Shown: in pieces, positions 34,661 through 46,330 of the stretch
How the letters are laid out: each line of letters begins with the position of its first letter
Numbering within the stretch: position 1 is the first letter of the stretch
Assembly (NCBI GenBank): GCA_963693085.1
Contig: OY856410.1
Span: 565,232,406-565,296,405, forward strand
Direction of reading: 5' to 3'
DNA: 64,000 bases
Source of the DNA: Alisma plantago-aquatica
Taxonomy: Eukaryota; Streptophyta; Magnoliopsida; Alismatales; Alismataceae
Program-made: the position numbers and the translations under genes
The notes under the pieces: generated by a model
Told to the model about the DNA's origin: nothing
What the model saw: the letters and a program-made list of their open reading frames with translations, nothing else
The model's database searches: none

Positions 34661-35640
34661 CATGAAGACATTGTCTGCTTGGTCTTTGTTGTAGGCAGCT
34701 CGTGTCTTCACCCTCTCAAATGGACTGCCAATGATTATTTCTTTGGGATGATTCTTTGCGAAGTGAGGAGTGGGATCCTTTTTCTCTTCATCTTCTGCTT
34801 CAACCACCTGCTTACCTTTGTTGTCGATGTCGAGGATAGGAACTAAGTCCTCTACAATACCAATATCAACAACATTCTTTCCAATAGCAGGGTTAGATTC
34901 AATAAACTTGACATTAATAGATTCTTCAATTTTAGACAGTTGAATATTGAAAACTCTATAAGCCCTACTTGTAGTGTTATAGCCTAGGAAGAAAGCCTTG
35001 TATGATTTCAGATCAAACTTGTTGTGAGAATCCTTCGTGTTCAAAACAAAACAAGGACATCCAAAAATGTGAAAGAAGTCGATGGATGTCTTTCTACCAC
35101 GCCATTACTCATAGGGGGTTTTCTTCAAAGAAGGATGCGTAAAAACTCAGTTCTACACAAAACATGAGGTGCTGACAGCTTCAGCCCCAAACTTTATAGG
35201 AATGTCATATTCTAGAAGCATGGTCCTAACCATCTCCTGTAGCGACCTATTCTTTCTCTCTACTACCCCATTTTGTTGAGGTGTATGAGGAGAAGAGAAA
35301 TTGTGCGAGTAACCAGATGTTTCACAAAAATGCTCAAAAAGATCATTCTAAAACTCTCCCCCATGGCCAATATAGATAGAATCAATCCAGCAAGAAGCTT
35401 TGTTTTCAACTCATTTACAAAAGACGAAGAAAACATAAAGAGTATCACTTTTAGAGACGAGTAAGAATGTCCAAGTATAGCGTGAGAAATCATCGACAAT
35501 CATAAGACAATACTTGGAACCATGAAGCGTTTGTGTTCTCATAGGTCCAAATAGATCAATGTGAAGAAGATCAAGAGCTCAATTTAGGAAATCCCCTGAC
35601 CAATTCCTTTTTTCTCAAATTCTTCATTTGATGCATATTC
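34661..35640 (-). pseudogene. Integrase domain of copia pol
   Basis: Minus-strand motifs, in order, are IDLFGP, IVDDFSRYTW, PHTPQQNGVVERKNR (about 35280), a KTPYE-type motif, FGCPCFVLN and KSYKAFFLGY (about 34990). An acidic linker follows to 34661. Several stops and at least two frame changes are present. The zinc-binding HHCC region is incomplete: after WHRRLGHVNMHQMKN (about 35640) the part with the two cysteines is missing, since GFPKL joins almost directly to LLHIDLFGP. This is a deletion of roughly 30 codons. Confidence 0.82.
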
Positions 35641-36060
35641 ACATGACCCAACCGGCGATGCCAAAGAGAAATATCATTTTTATCCACAAACAAGCATCTA
35701 TCAAGTATGGGCTTTAGAGCATCAAGCACAATAACATAAAGATTACCATTTCTAGTTCCCTTATATATAACATTGTAAGTGAGGGAATCTAGAAGCAAAT
35801 ATTCTAAAGAAGTAAATAGCACAAGATAACAATTATCACAGAGTTGGCTTACACTTATCAAATTGTGATGTAGACCATCAACAAGAAAAACATATTTGAT
35901 ACTAAGATCATTGCCTACATCACCCTCACCTATTACCTTACCCTTTTTGTTGTCCCCGAATGTCACCGATCCTCCTTTCTTTTTTAGTAATTTCTTGAAA
36001 TGGCTGTCATATGCTTTGAGAAACCACTATCAACAATCCACCTTCTTTTGACCTACATGA
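35641..36060 (-). pseudogene. Protease and gag-pre-integrase region of copia
   Basis: WIVDSGFSKHMT near 36000-36040 is the aspartic protease active site of copia elements (normally DSGCSKHMTG): the DSG triad is kept, and the following Cys is Phe. Downstream, FGDNKKGKVIGEGDVG and LVDGLHHNLISVSQLCD (35800-35960), then the gag-pre-integrase WHRRLGH. A stop separates the protease part from the rest near 36020. Confidence 0.82.
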
Positions 36061-38083
36061 AAGAAGGATGCCAATGCCCAAATCAAACTTTGGAATCTGG
36101 AGTTAGCTTGGGGACCCATTTCATCTTTGGGTTGGTCCCCTTTGGATTGTAAGGACAATAAGTAGAGTAATGATCATCACATTTACAATGAATACATATC
36201 ATTAGGTTCTTAGAGTTGGAAGTCTCTCCATGGAAGAAAGGAAGTTCCACACTCTTCTTTTTACCCTTACTCTTGTTCTTGCTCTTATGCTTAGGAACAG
36301 TCCCATCATATCCTAAACCACCAGTACCAATTTGTTTGGTAGAGTGTTCTAGGATAGCATTAAGGGATTTATTTCCTGTAAGAAACTATTGCAAAGAAGC
36401 TCTTAACTTAGAATTATCATCACTAAGGTTAATGACAGTTGAAGATAAACTAGCAAGATCATCTCTAGCATGCAACATGTCAACCTATAAATAGAGGGCT
36501 TTATTATTAAAAGAATCATGTTCTAAATTAGTGCTAGCTACCTCATTACTTTGCAAAATAGGTCTAGAGAATAGATCATTAACTTGAGCAAGCAACTTAG
36601 CATTTTCAAATTTAAGCAAAATAATTTCTTTTTGATAAGCATGAGTTTCTTGCTTTCTAGCTTCATCAATGAGGTTAAGTTCTACATTTTCAATTTTAAG
36701 AACATCAATCTCATATAGGCATTTTTGGTTATCTTCCTTAAGAGCAGAAATGGTCTTAAGGTAGGCACCATTCTCAACCTCAACTCCATTGTATTGGAGC
36801 TCAAGATCAAGAAATTGCCCTTGCAAAGAATCAATGCTATCAAGGTGCAACTTTTCATTTTGATCAAGAATCTCAACCTTAGCATAAAGATCATCTATAA
36901 TCTTTCCTAACCTTTTCTTTTTAGCTTTGCATTTAGTAAAAGATGGCTGACAAGAATTAAGCATATCAAAAAGAGTTTCTTTAGAAAACTCATGAAAATT
37001 GACTTCACTTACCTCACCTACATCATCACTAGTAGAGGCCATGAGAGCAAGGTGGCATTCTCCATCTTCAGAGCTAGAAGAACTTGAGGAAGACTCCTCC
37101 CAAGCCGCATGAGCTACATCTTTGCTTCTTCTTTCTTTCTTCTCCTTTCTCTTGTATTTGCCTTCTTTCTTGTACTCATTGTCCTTCTTGTGGCTGCTCT
37201 TGTGGTGGATCTTCTTGGCCTTGGGGAAGTCACTCTTGTAATGGCCTTTTTGACTACATTCGTAGAACCTAGGATTAGACGAATAATACTTCCCTTTGAA
37301 GTGCTTGCCCTTAGACTAGTTATCTTCATGCTCATTTGGGCATTCATCTTCACTTGAGGAAGGAGTAGGGGACTTGAGTGCAAGTTATTTCTACCGAACC
37401 ATCTCTTCAATTTGAGCTTTGAAGGTTGTGTCCTTGATCTTATTAGACTCCTTCTCTTCTCCCTTTTCTTCTTCTTCTTGCTTATCAATCCTTGTCTCAT
37501 GAGCTTGAAGGTTTCCAACCAGCTCCTCAGTTGACAATTCACTAAGCTTGTACACTTCTTCAATGGATGTCACCTTGGGATCACATCTCTTTGGAAGAGA
37601 TCTCAAGATCTTGGAGTTGATTGTGCCTTTGTCCATCACACAACCAAGGGATGCCAATCCATTGATGATCACAATAAGCCTAGTGTACATGTCTGCCACT
37701 CTTTCATTCTTTCCCATCCTGAAGTTCTCAAGTATACCACCAAGTATGTAGATCTTGGCTTTCTTCACTTACTCCGTTCCTTCATAGGTGACACATAGCT
37801 TGTTCCAAATTTCATGTGTGGTGTCCCAAGAGGAGATCCAGTGGAACTCATATGGGTTGAGGGATGCATAGATGATGCTCACAGCTTTGGCATTGAGCTG
37901 AGCTTGCTTCATTTGGGCTTCCGTCCATGTAGAGATTTCCCCCTTTGGATCTTCATACTTTAGGTGCACCACCTTCCACATCTCACAACTTACTCCTTGG
38001 AGATAGAACTGCATTCTTCTCTTCCAATAGAGGAATTTGGTGCCATCAAAGACCGGAGGTCGCATGGAGAAGCTTCCCTCCAA
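36061..38083 (-). pseudogene. Gag of the copia element
   Basis: Starts MEGSFSMRPPVFDGTKF at 38083. The N-terminal domain (to 37769) is a plant retrotransposon gag domain of the UBN2/DUF4219 type (VFDG.KF.YWK.RM). One in-frame stop follows at 37769, then the rest of the capsid domain (37391-37768). A first knuckle near 37240-37270 is damaged (FYECSQKGHYKSDF: outer cysteines became Phe). Then Ser-rich, and a long coiled coil (36485-37042). A second knuckle near 36150-36190 keeps CX2CX4HX4C (CIHCKCDDHYSTYC). Long coiled-coil gags with two knuckles fit Sireviruses. Gag makes the particle; this one is broken in at least three places. Confidence 0.85.
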
Positions 38084-38134
38084 GTGCTAAATCGCCCATC
38101 TTCTCCAACTTGTGGAAGAAGCTTGGAGAAGACC

Positions 38135-38147
38135 TACTCTGACACCA
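38135..38147 (-). promoter_or_regulatory. Primer-binding site of the copia element
   Basis: On the minus strand TGGTGTCAGAGTAGG begins two bases after the 5' LTR end. It is a near match to the iMet tRNA complement TGGTATCAGAGC. It confirms the minus-strand orientation. Confidence 0.82.
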
Positions 38148-38149
38148 CT

Positions 38150-39620
38150 TGTTGGATAAAGGGCTCTATAGGGTGGGTGAATAAAGCTTCACAAATCTCG
38201 CAAAACAAATTAGACCACCAAATTATATTAATTGCAGAAACTTAAACATACATCCAATTTGAGGTCCTAACTAACAAGCATAGCAAGGGTGAGAGACAAG
38301 GAAGAACATACACTTGGACAAAGTGGTTTAGAGTGGTTCCACACTTCAAACTAGAAGTGAGTCAGTCCACTACCTAGAGGTGGTTAGGCTCTAGGACTTT
38401 GCAATCTTGATGCTCTTATATTCATTCATAAGATTAGAAGACAAAACCACATTCATCCAAGGACTTAATACCTCAAGCAAGGATATTCAACCTACTGAAG
38501 GAACTTACCCACTTGAACTAGGGAGTCTTCAGCCTTCAACAAGGACTTACCCACTCCATCTTCAAGTCTTTGGCCTTCTAGGGATTAGCTATCCTTATTG
38601 AGCGTCCACCTTGCCTATCTCCTTCACTCAAAGATCTGGAACACCATGCCTTCTTCAACCTTGAAGAACAACAACTCCTTCTCCTTCACTCAGAGAAGAT
38701 CTTCAAGCTTTTTCTTCAAAAGGAAAGGGGGTAGGAAGATGGAGGTGGAGAGCTTTACATGTATACAAGAGGTAGCTCTCTTACAATAGATCCTAACTCA
38801 CTCATACTCATAGATTTGACTTGAAGGTAGAGAGAGAAAGGGGCTCAAAGGTGTGCAACACGCTGAACTAAGAAAGAACCAAGCATATATGGAATAAGAA
38901 ACCTTGGAATGAACTCAAAGTGGTCCTATTTATAGTTGGGAGTGACCCTTTAAGTTGGGGAACACTTAGGGTCGAATTATAGCCATTTTTGCACAAGGAA
39001 ACAAATTTATTTTCACCCAAACAAGTCAGCAACTGTTAGAATCACTTTTTCTGCATTTTTCGTACAATACATTCGGTCGAGATTCAGTAAAGGTAACTTG
39101 ACCGATTGGGTAAAAGACAAACCCAAATTTTAAACCATCAATCTGGTTTGTCATGAGGAAACTCGACTGACCAATGAAAGTTGCATTTGGTCAGTAACCC
39201 GACCGATCGAGTTCTATGAGTGCACAACTCGACCGATGCACTTTTTAGAGAATTGATCCAGTAGATCGGTCGAGATTGTAACTCGACTGATTGACTACCT
39301 ATGATCAATTTTCTAAAGTGCATAAAAAGTGATTAAAACTAGGTTCTAAGTGTCCCAATCAATTTTCTCATCTTAGTTACAAGTCATATCATCAATACAA
39401 GTGATTACAAAATTCTTCTAAGGTCATTTACATGGATTTCCTAATTAGCATACTTGCATTGCTTTTGACTTGAATTGTAGCAAATTAGGGCTTGAATAAT
39501 TTGATCCTTTTCATGTACCTAACACCTGAAATCAATCTTGAATACACATATTAGATACATATGAATGGAATGGTTAAGTCATTATCAAAATATGGACAAT
39601 GTATAACCTCTAGGTCAACA
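38150..39620 (-). repeat. 5' LTR of the copia element
   Basis: 1471 bp with plus-strand ends TGTTGGATA and GGTCAACA, followed by ATTGT. It matches the other LTR apart from scattered substitutions and one missing 60-bp unit. The CTCGACCGAT motif cluster is at about 39070-39290. On the minus strand a TATAAATAGG-like box lies near 38925-38940, a plausible promoter for the element. Confidence 0.92.
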
Positions 39621-40384
39621 ATTGTTACTTTACTGTTCTTGCTCACATTAATGCCCATTAATCATTCTCTCATATTTGTTCACTTCTTATTATTGATTAT
39701 GAACATTTATGTAAATCAATTACTTCTTATCCATATTGAAGTCATTATATATATTTTAATGATCAAGGCGGGACATATTACATATTAATGATTTGATTTA
39801 CATACTATGTCATTTGGTGATTAATTAGGTGTGTATTAGAGAACAAGGTGATATGAATTTCATATTGATGACCTGATTAATATAATATTTATGTGTATTA
39901 AAGTATGTTATCTGATTATGACACCTAGTGACACTAATGTATCGTCAATGCCATTAAGGATGTATATGTTAAGGTTAGATGATTACAACTTAGGGTTTAG
40001 GTTAACATGATCATTATTCTTCACCTATACCTTCTTAGGTTGCATTAAGTCCAAGGTTAGATTACAATTATCTTTCCCATCATATCATTAGGGTTTATTG
40101 GTTTATGACATGGTCAACATCATACTTATCCACTATTAGTATTAAAATGTGAGTTACTCTTATTATGTGCATTAGATATTCAATTAGGATTCAAACATAT
40201 GAAAAATTCATTATATGATCATTATATGTTCTTTTGGATACCAAGAAACATGCAGTTATAACTTGTTTGGTCAAAACTAAGGATTCAAGCACACTAACTT
40301 CCTAATTAGGAAGTTAAGGTTTCTAAAGTCAGAATAGCTAGATTTTAGTATGTTACATGACTCCACCCCCTTGGAAAGGATTTC
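39621..40384 (-). mobile_element. LTR I start with polypurine end (gypsy, minus strand)
   Basis: Minus-strand LTR start TGTAACATACTAAAATC at 40357, preceded by GGGGGTGGAGTCA and a GAAATCC motif (40358-40384), the same arrangement as element J. AT-rich LTR text runs left to the copia junction at 39621 and presumably continues at 28642. The chromodomain upstream is cut by element D at 40385. Confidence 0.55.
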
Positions 40385-40458
40385 TATAAGGACCCTGACC
40401 TGGGTTTGGGGCTAACCCTATTTGTTTGGCTAAAAGAAGTTTCTTATAACTTTAATAT
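40385..40458 (+). mobile_element. Element D, 5' LTR piece 1
   Basis: TATAAGGACCCTGACCTGGG is the family LTR start with TG decayed to TA. Only 74 bp are present before solo LTR K; the LTR resumes at 43938 with the same alignment to LTR B. Confidence 0.8.
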
Positions 40459-41420
40459 TGTTACAACCCCAGTTTTGGGTTCATTTGGTGGGAAATGTGA
40501 TTTCTCATATTAAAGATATGTGAACAAATAAAGATATGATTTGTTTTGAATAAATGGATTTCGTTTACAATAGCCTTGATGATTGTTTTGTGGGCTTTAT
40601 TGGCTTTTGGGCCCATTAACAAGGAAGAGACAAAAGGAACTCCATTATTAACAAGAAATGGAGAAAATAAAAATGTAGAAACCTCTAGAAGGCAGATATA
40701 TATAATCCAAAGGTGGATTTCGTGCCTCTTGGGTTCCTTGGGTTCCAAGGAGTCCAAAGTTGCAAAAAGAAAGCAATAAGAAAAGAAAAGATCAATTAAA
40801 TATTTCTTTATTAAGAAAGAAATTGAGAACAATGATAAAATGTGGAAAATAAGAGAGAAGAGGTATAATTGAATAATACTTGGTGGATTTTCGTATCCAA
40901 AGGATTCCTAAGGTTAAAAGGAATGCCAATGAGGAAAATAAAAAGAAAGAAAAAGAGAAATCCTCAAAAAGAGATATTTTAATAAGAAATAAACAAGATA
41001 ATGTGAAATAATGAATATTGATGCATCTAGAAGGATAATAAGTATCCTTATAAAGGAATTTCGAAATATTAGAGTTTCTTGGGGTCCAAGGAGCCCCAAT
41101 GAAGAAAAATAAAGAGAAAATACATATAATAGGAAATAAGAAGATAATGTGAATACATAATTAATGGATTATGTGGTTTTGTTAAAAAGGTGGTATTTCC
41201 TACTTAAGGAAAATATATTTTCGTGCCAATGGATTAAAAAGAAAGAACAAAGAGAATAAGAGGGATGATTTTTGAAATCCTAATATCAAAAGAAGAAGGA
41301 GTATTAAAGAAATATTAGATAGAGAAAGAGACTTGCTTCTTCATGAAGGAATCACATTCCTATTAGAAAAGGACGTTGCTAGTTCATAGATGAGTACCTC
41401 AGGGTGTGGATACCCTCCTC

Positions 41421-41428
41421 TATAAAAG
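41421..41428 (+). promoter_or_regulatory. TATA box of solo LTR K
   Basis: TATAAAAG followed about 30-45 bp downstream by a pyrimidine-rich CATCTCTCTCCTCTCC, a typical plant transcription start environment, and then an ATG at 41493. Confidence 0.65.
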
Positions 41429-41983
41429 GGTAGACCCCTTGGACGAGCCCAAGTAGATCCCATGCATCTCTCTCCTCTCCATCTTCTTTTTCATGAAAAC
41501 CCTAGTCATGGAGGGTGGAACAACCCTGGAGCAAATGAGGGGCCAAGGAAGGGTTAGGAAGGAAGCATGCTACTCCCACGATGCCATAGAACTGCTATGT
41601 AGTTGTCCCTACACCCTAGCCAGGCACAACATCAGCTGCATGGCTGCAAGAGAGGCCGACGCCATGGCTGCGGGTCGCGTGCTTGCCAAGCCTGAACCAG
41701 CCACGTAAGTCACAAGATGGGTGGCGTCCTAGGTGCGACGGATGATGGAGAAGCTAGGACGGCCATCGGCGACGGTCCACAAGCCCTAGGATGGAGAAGG
41801 GTGGACCCATGAAGTCCAACATGGCGACGTTCAAACAGTACTTGCGTGAGGTTGAAGACGATGTGATGTTGGATGGTTTTGCCCTCTGCGGGCTAAAAGA
41901 ACGCTCAACTTAACTGACGGTAATTCCAACTTTTCAAAATGTTTTCAAGCTGCTAGCAAACGTTGCATGGGATAAGCAGCGTA

Positions 41984-42197
41984 GCATGCTCTGATTGGCT
42001 CAAAATAAGTTAATTTTGCATAAATCATATCTCCTTAATAGTAGCTCGGATGAATATGCATAAAATATGAAAGTTTCTCAGAAAAATGAGGCATGCTCTG
42101 ATTGGCTCAAAATAAGTTAATTTTGCATAAATCATATCTCCTTAATAGTAGCTCGGATGAATATGCATAAAATATGAAAGTTTCTCAGAAAAATGAG
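41984..42197. repeat. 107-bp tandem duplication in LTR K
   Basis: GCATGCTCTGATTGG starts at 41984 and 42091; the two 107-bp units appear identical by eye, so the duplication is young relative to the rest. Confidence 0.92.
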
Positions 42198-44669
42198 GGG
42201 AATCCATTAAAATATAATTGAAGCCTGATTCTGAGTACAATTCAAAAAGTAGTGTAATTTATCAACTGTAATGAATTAAAGATTAAGAAACCCTATTTTG
42301 AGATGATTAATGTATTTAGTAGGGTTTAATAGATGATTGAAGTTGATATTAACATGTTAATTGAAAAAAGGTGTATTAAACACAAAAAGGATGAACTTTG
42401 CACGTAATTGGTTAATTTAGAGTTTCATGTGCATAAATATGATTTAATGGGCCTTAAAACCCTAATAATGGTAATTATGACTCTTAATAGCTTTAATTGT
42501 TCAAAATCATGATTAAAGTTGAAATATGATAATTTTAAGCTATTTCGAGTATAAAAGTTTCTAATTGTGAATAAATACCTTTAATGTAGTAATTAGGGTT
42601 TTCTAATGAATAAAAAGGTAGAATTAATGATGAATAGATCTCATATGTGATTTAGATTATAATGAACTATGAATTGATGATAAATGAGCATAATGATCTT
42701 GCCATGGATTAAAAGGATAAAAATGGTAGCTTTAATGTAAAAGAGGCATAATAAACATAATTGATGGTTAATTAGGATTATATGTTATTAAAAGATAACC
42801 TTAATATCTTTCATGAAGAATAGATGAGATAAATAGGGTTTGTGAGTAATCGTATAAAATTAGGATTTAAAAATGAAGTGAAACCCTAATTGCAATGGAA
42901 ACCCTAAAAGTGGACTAGAAACCCTAGGAAGTGAGCCAGGTTTAATAGATCTTGATGACATGAGTAATAAAAAGGAATTTGTATGATTATTTCAGGATCT
43001 TGTTATGTGTGCTTTCTTACTTGGATTTCTTACTTGCATGGATTACTCTATTTCAAATCAGCCTGACATGTATGTGGTTATGCTTATGAATATCTCGAAT
43101 TAGTTTTTCGAGGTTTTCCGAAGTTTTTCTTGATGACTTGAATTAAACTGTTGGATGAATTTAATTCATGCAAACTATAATGTGGATATGACTATCACAT
43201 AAGATATGTGCCTACTGGATCAGATCCTGGTCCTCCTCTATGGCTTTGCAAAGGCTAAAAAGGGTAACCTAGAGCAAGGTCTAGGCTATCATGAGTTAGA
43301 AATTGGGCTACCCATGTGTAGTGCCATGAGACTCTTTAGCACACCATGAGTTAAGGAGTGGGCTACCTACGGGTAGTTCCATGTAACTCAAGCCTAGAAA
43401 CTGATTCACCTGTCAGGTGGGATCATGAGGGGTTTAGTGGGGATCTACCATAAGGAAGGTAGCATCCATGTCCACTACAGGGACAACACAGAGGCCAGGG
43501 TATGTAAGGATTGAGCAGTTATGCAAAAAATGTAAAGTTGTTTGTTTAAAATCATAATTGGCTGCAATATGTTGTTATCATAGTTGCACGATTATTGTTT
43601 CCCCCACATACCAGCTTTATGCTTACCGACATTTTGTTTGTCAGTGTTTTAGGTACAATTGAAAAGAACAAATAATAAAGTGGCATATGCAGAATTAAAT
43701 ATGAATTAAAGTTCAAGGAGGATTAGTTAGAATAGACTCCATGTGGATATAAGTAGATATACAAGTTTTTGAAAAAGGTATGCAAAGTTAAATTTCATTA
43801 CAACCTTTTAGTTTAGTTAGTAGAATTTGATAATTATTATTGATTATTTGTCAAACCTTTGATCTAGAAATTGGGATAACGACTCTGACCTCTTGGTCTC
43901 CCTTAATTGGGGGTTACCGGGAGGTGGGGTCATTACAAATATAATCTCCTAAAGTGTTTTGTTATCATGTGACAAACTTATGTTTCAAGTTTGGTCCTGT
44001 TTGAATGATGTTTGAGCTATGTTCCCTTGTTTTGGACCAAAATGCAATTTACCCAAGATAAGGGGTTGTATTGCAATATTTCACATTTTGAATGTACCAC
44101 ATGTCTTTTAGCATCATAAGAAAAATAATGATGCTAAGGGGCATCTTGTGGAAAGCCTAAGTTCCAAGTTTGAGCTTGTTTGAATAATGCTAGTGCCTTG
44201 TGTACCAATTTTGGTACAAATTGTAATTTACCCAAAATGTAGGGTTGATATGAAATTTACCACCTCTAGAGTGTCCCTACTCCCTATATGTATCATTTTA
44301 AGAGATATAAAGAAGGATACATCATGTTTGAATCATATTTGAGTGATGGTACTCTTGGTGATGAAAAGACCAAAAAAGCGTTGAATGTGAAACTCTAATT
44401 TGAGTGGTATCGGGTTTTAGAGTTCATATGAGAGTGCCTATCGGCCAAGGAGCTATACAGGGAGTCTCATATTTATTTTTGAACTCTTGGCATTGTCCAT
44501 GACAGGTTAATCTTCTCAAGGAGGTTAAGTGTATCAGTTTACAACTTTCTTTGAAAAGTTGTATCAGGTTGTGAATAAAGCGGTGATTGAGTTGAAATAT
44601 CTTATCCAATAAGATAAGTGATGGACAAAATTTCATCTCTAGATTATCTTCAACTATTTTTCATGTCAA

Positions 44670-44786
44670 AATAAATATGAGTGCATGCATGTACATGTGT
44701 CAACCGTGCATGGACACATGACACCTAGTAGCCTAAAATGATGACACCTCATATACACTCTTTTTCATGAACCTCAACTATATATA
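44670..44786 (+). promoter_or_regulatory. LTR promoter block of element D
   Basis: GCATGCATGTACATGTGTCA, TGCATGGACACATGACAC, then CTTTTTCATGAACCTCAAC and TATATATA (44779). Same order as in A, B and L. The D 3' LTR has it at 57180-57295. Confidence 0.6.
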
Positions 44787-44900
44787 CCACTCATTTCACC
44801 TACTAGTGAACTTTTTCAAAACTTACCACCTCTTTCTCTTAGATATGATGCATAGTATCTTACTATTGTGCATAGGTTAAGGGGTATCATTCATAGAGCC

Positions 44901-45060
44901 TTGGTATCAGCCATAACAAGGTGATATCGGCCATAGCAAAGTGATATCGGCCATAGCAAGGTGATATCGGCCATAGTGAAGTGATATCGGCCACAAGTGA
45001 AGGGATATCGGCCACAAGTGAGGGGATATCATGCATGAGTGGTGCGGTATCATGCATGGT
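44901..45060 (+). repeat. 20-bp GTGATATCGGCCATAGCAAG array
   Basis: About seven units in 20-bp register (44901 onward), drifting to GGGATATCGGCCACAAGTGA and then GGTATCATGCATG variants. It lies just downstream of the predicted transcription start, so it would be in the leader of the transcript. Confidence 0.88.
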
Positions 45061-45977
45061 GCTAAGTAACAAGAAGGAGCTCAAGCCTTAACCCTAAGGT
45101 GAAGCCATGATCATCTTCAACCTTGGACTAAAGCATGGATCTAGGGTTGTGATCTTGCTTTCTTTTCTTCTTCACCAAATACTTATTCATGGTGATTATT
45201 TGCATATAGAGGAGTTGTGAAGCTCATATTCAACCTTGGGAACGTGAAGCTTTGGATATTGGAGCTTTGAAGTTGTTCTTGAGGTGGGTTATATAACTTG
45301 AACCCAATTATGTCATTATTCACCTTCAATTTTGTTATACTTGTTGATCTACTTTCAATTTCAAATTCTCTTGAATAATTGATGATACTATGAGTTCTAA
45401 AAGTTTTTTAGGACTGTTGTCCATGAACTAGAATAGTAAGAATAAGAGTCTATAGGTTGATGATGATGGCATCATCAAGGTACAAATTGATATCGGGTTG
45501 AAGCACACACCTCTAACCCTATATGGTGATGGAACCCAATATGATATGAAAACCAATATACCTTAGAACCCCACACCCCTATCATTCTGTACAATGGTTT
45601 GTGAAGGGTTCAACCAATTTTTGATATGGTGTGAAGCACACACACACCTATTTTCCTGGTATGGTGTGAAGCGCATACACACCTCTTGCCCGATATGGTA
45701 GAAGAACCTCAATCCAATATACTTGATTGAGTAACACATGAAGTGTGTTATGTCAAATGATACATTAAGATGTATAGAGTTCAATGCATTTTGATAATTG
45801 TATGCCAATGTACCCTGAGAGAGGGATTGAGCCAACTTATTAAAGTATGATGTAATCAACATCCTAGTGAGGATGAGAGAGAAACTCACACTTGTGTGAT
45901 ATTCATGTAATGAGCATACATCGATACTCCTAATATGTGTGGATTATGAATTAGGGTTTGATTCTTGATGATACTTC

Positions 45978-46330
45978 AAACCCTAATCGGCTTAAAGGGG
46001 AAACCCTAACCCTAATAATGGGTGATGGTATGAATTGGAAACCCTAATCGTCTAGAATGGGAAATACTATCTCTAATAATGGTAAGGTTGTATTTATCTT
46101 AATGGAGAGTGATGATATGAACTTGAAACCCTAATCGGTTAGAATGGGAAACCCTAACCCTAATAATTGGTGATGGTATGAACTTGAAACCCTAATCAGC
46201 CAAAAAGGGAAACCCTAACCCTAATAATGGGAAAATATATTTCTCTTGTATCACAGAGTGATGATATGAACTTGAAACACTAATCGGTTAGAATGGAAAC
46301 CTAACCCTAATAATGGGAAGGTTGTATTTA
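45978..46330 (+). repeat. Tandem units containing telobox AAACCCTAA(CCCTAA)
   Basis: Five units each with GAAACCCTAATCGG, then GGGAAACCCTAACCCTAATA. Spacings between unit starts alternate about 61, 87, 61 and 89 bp, suggesting a two-part higher-order unit. LTRs A (5810-5905), B and L have only one or two such units. Confidence 0.8.

Larger units (their letters stand above)
28648..39620 (-). mobile_element. Complete Sirevirus-like Ty1/copia element, inactive
   Basis: About 10.97 kb, minus strand, TG...CA ended LTRs and a perfect 5-bp target duplication ATTGT (28643-28647 and 39621-39625). Order on the minus strand: 5' LTR, iMet-type PBS, gag with coiled coil and two knuckles, protease, integrase, reverse transcriptase, RNase H (copia order), an env-like ORF, several polypurine tracts, 3' LTR. 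The extra ORF, long coiled-coil gag and repeated polypurine tracts point to the Sirevirus/Maximus (SIRE) lineage. Every coding section has nonsense or frameshift damage. Confidence 0.93.
40459..43937 (+). mobile_element. Solo LTR K
   Basis: 3479 bp starting TGTTACAACCCCAG and ending GGGTCATTACA, flanked by the perfect target duplication AATAT (40454-40458 and 43938-43942). It interrupts element D's LTR cleanly. It has a promoter (TATAAAAGG, 41421) and a GC-richer start of transcript with a 71-residue frame (41493-41708) that I do not regard as a gene. A 107-bp tandem duplication follows, and a chromoviral-type end (GCTTACCGACATTTTG...TTTTAGGTAC near 43620-43660). Unrelated in sequence to the A/B/D family; probably a Ty3/gypsy LTR. 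Confidence 0.88.

Noticed and set aside
37084..37357. Plus-strand hydrophobic frames opposite copia gag
   Set aside because: Antisense shadows of the Lys/Ser-rich gag coding strand, which naturally give Leu/Phe-rich membrane-like text.
41493..41708. 71-residue plus-strand frame as a gene
   Set aside because: It is just downstream of the TATA box of solo LTR K, in its GC-richer leader, with no recognisable domain.
40459..43937. Full-length LTR element with short LTRs
   Set aside because: No internal direct repeat of the ends, no PBS or PPT; only a 107-bp tandem duplication. A solo LTR fits better.
45978..46330. Interstitial telomere
   Set aside because: CCCTAAA-type motifs occur only once or twice per unit within longer repeats, not as a telomeric run.
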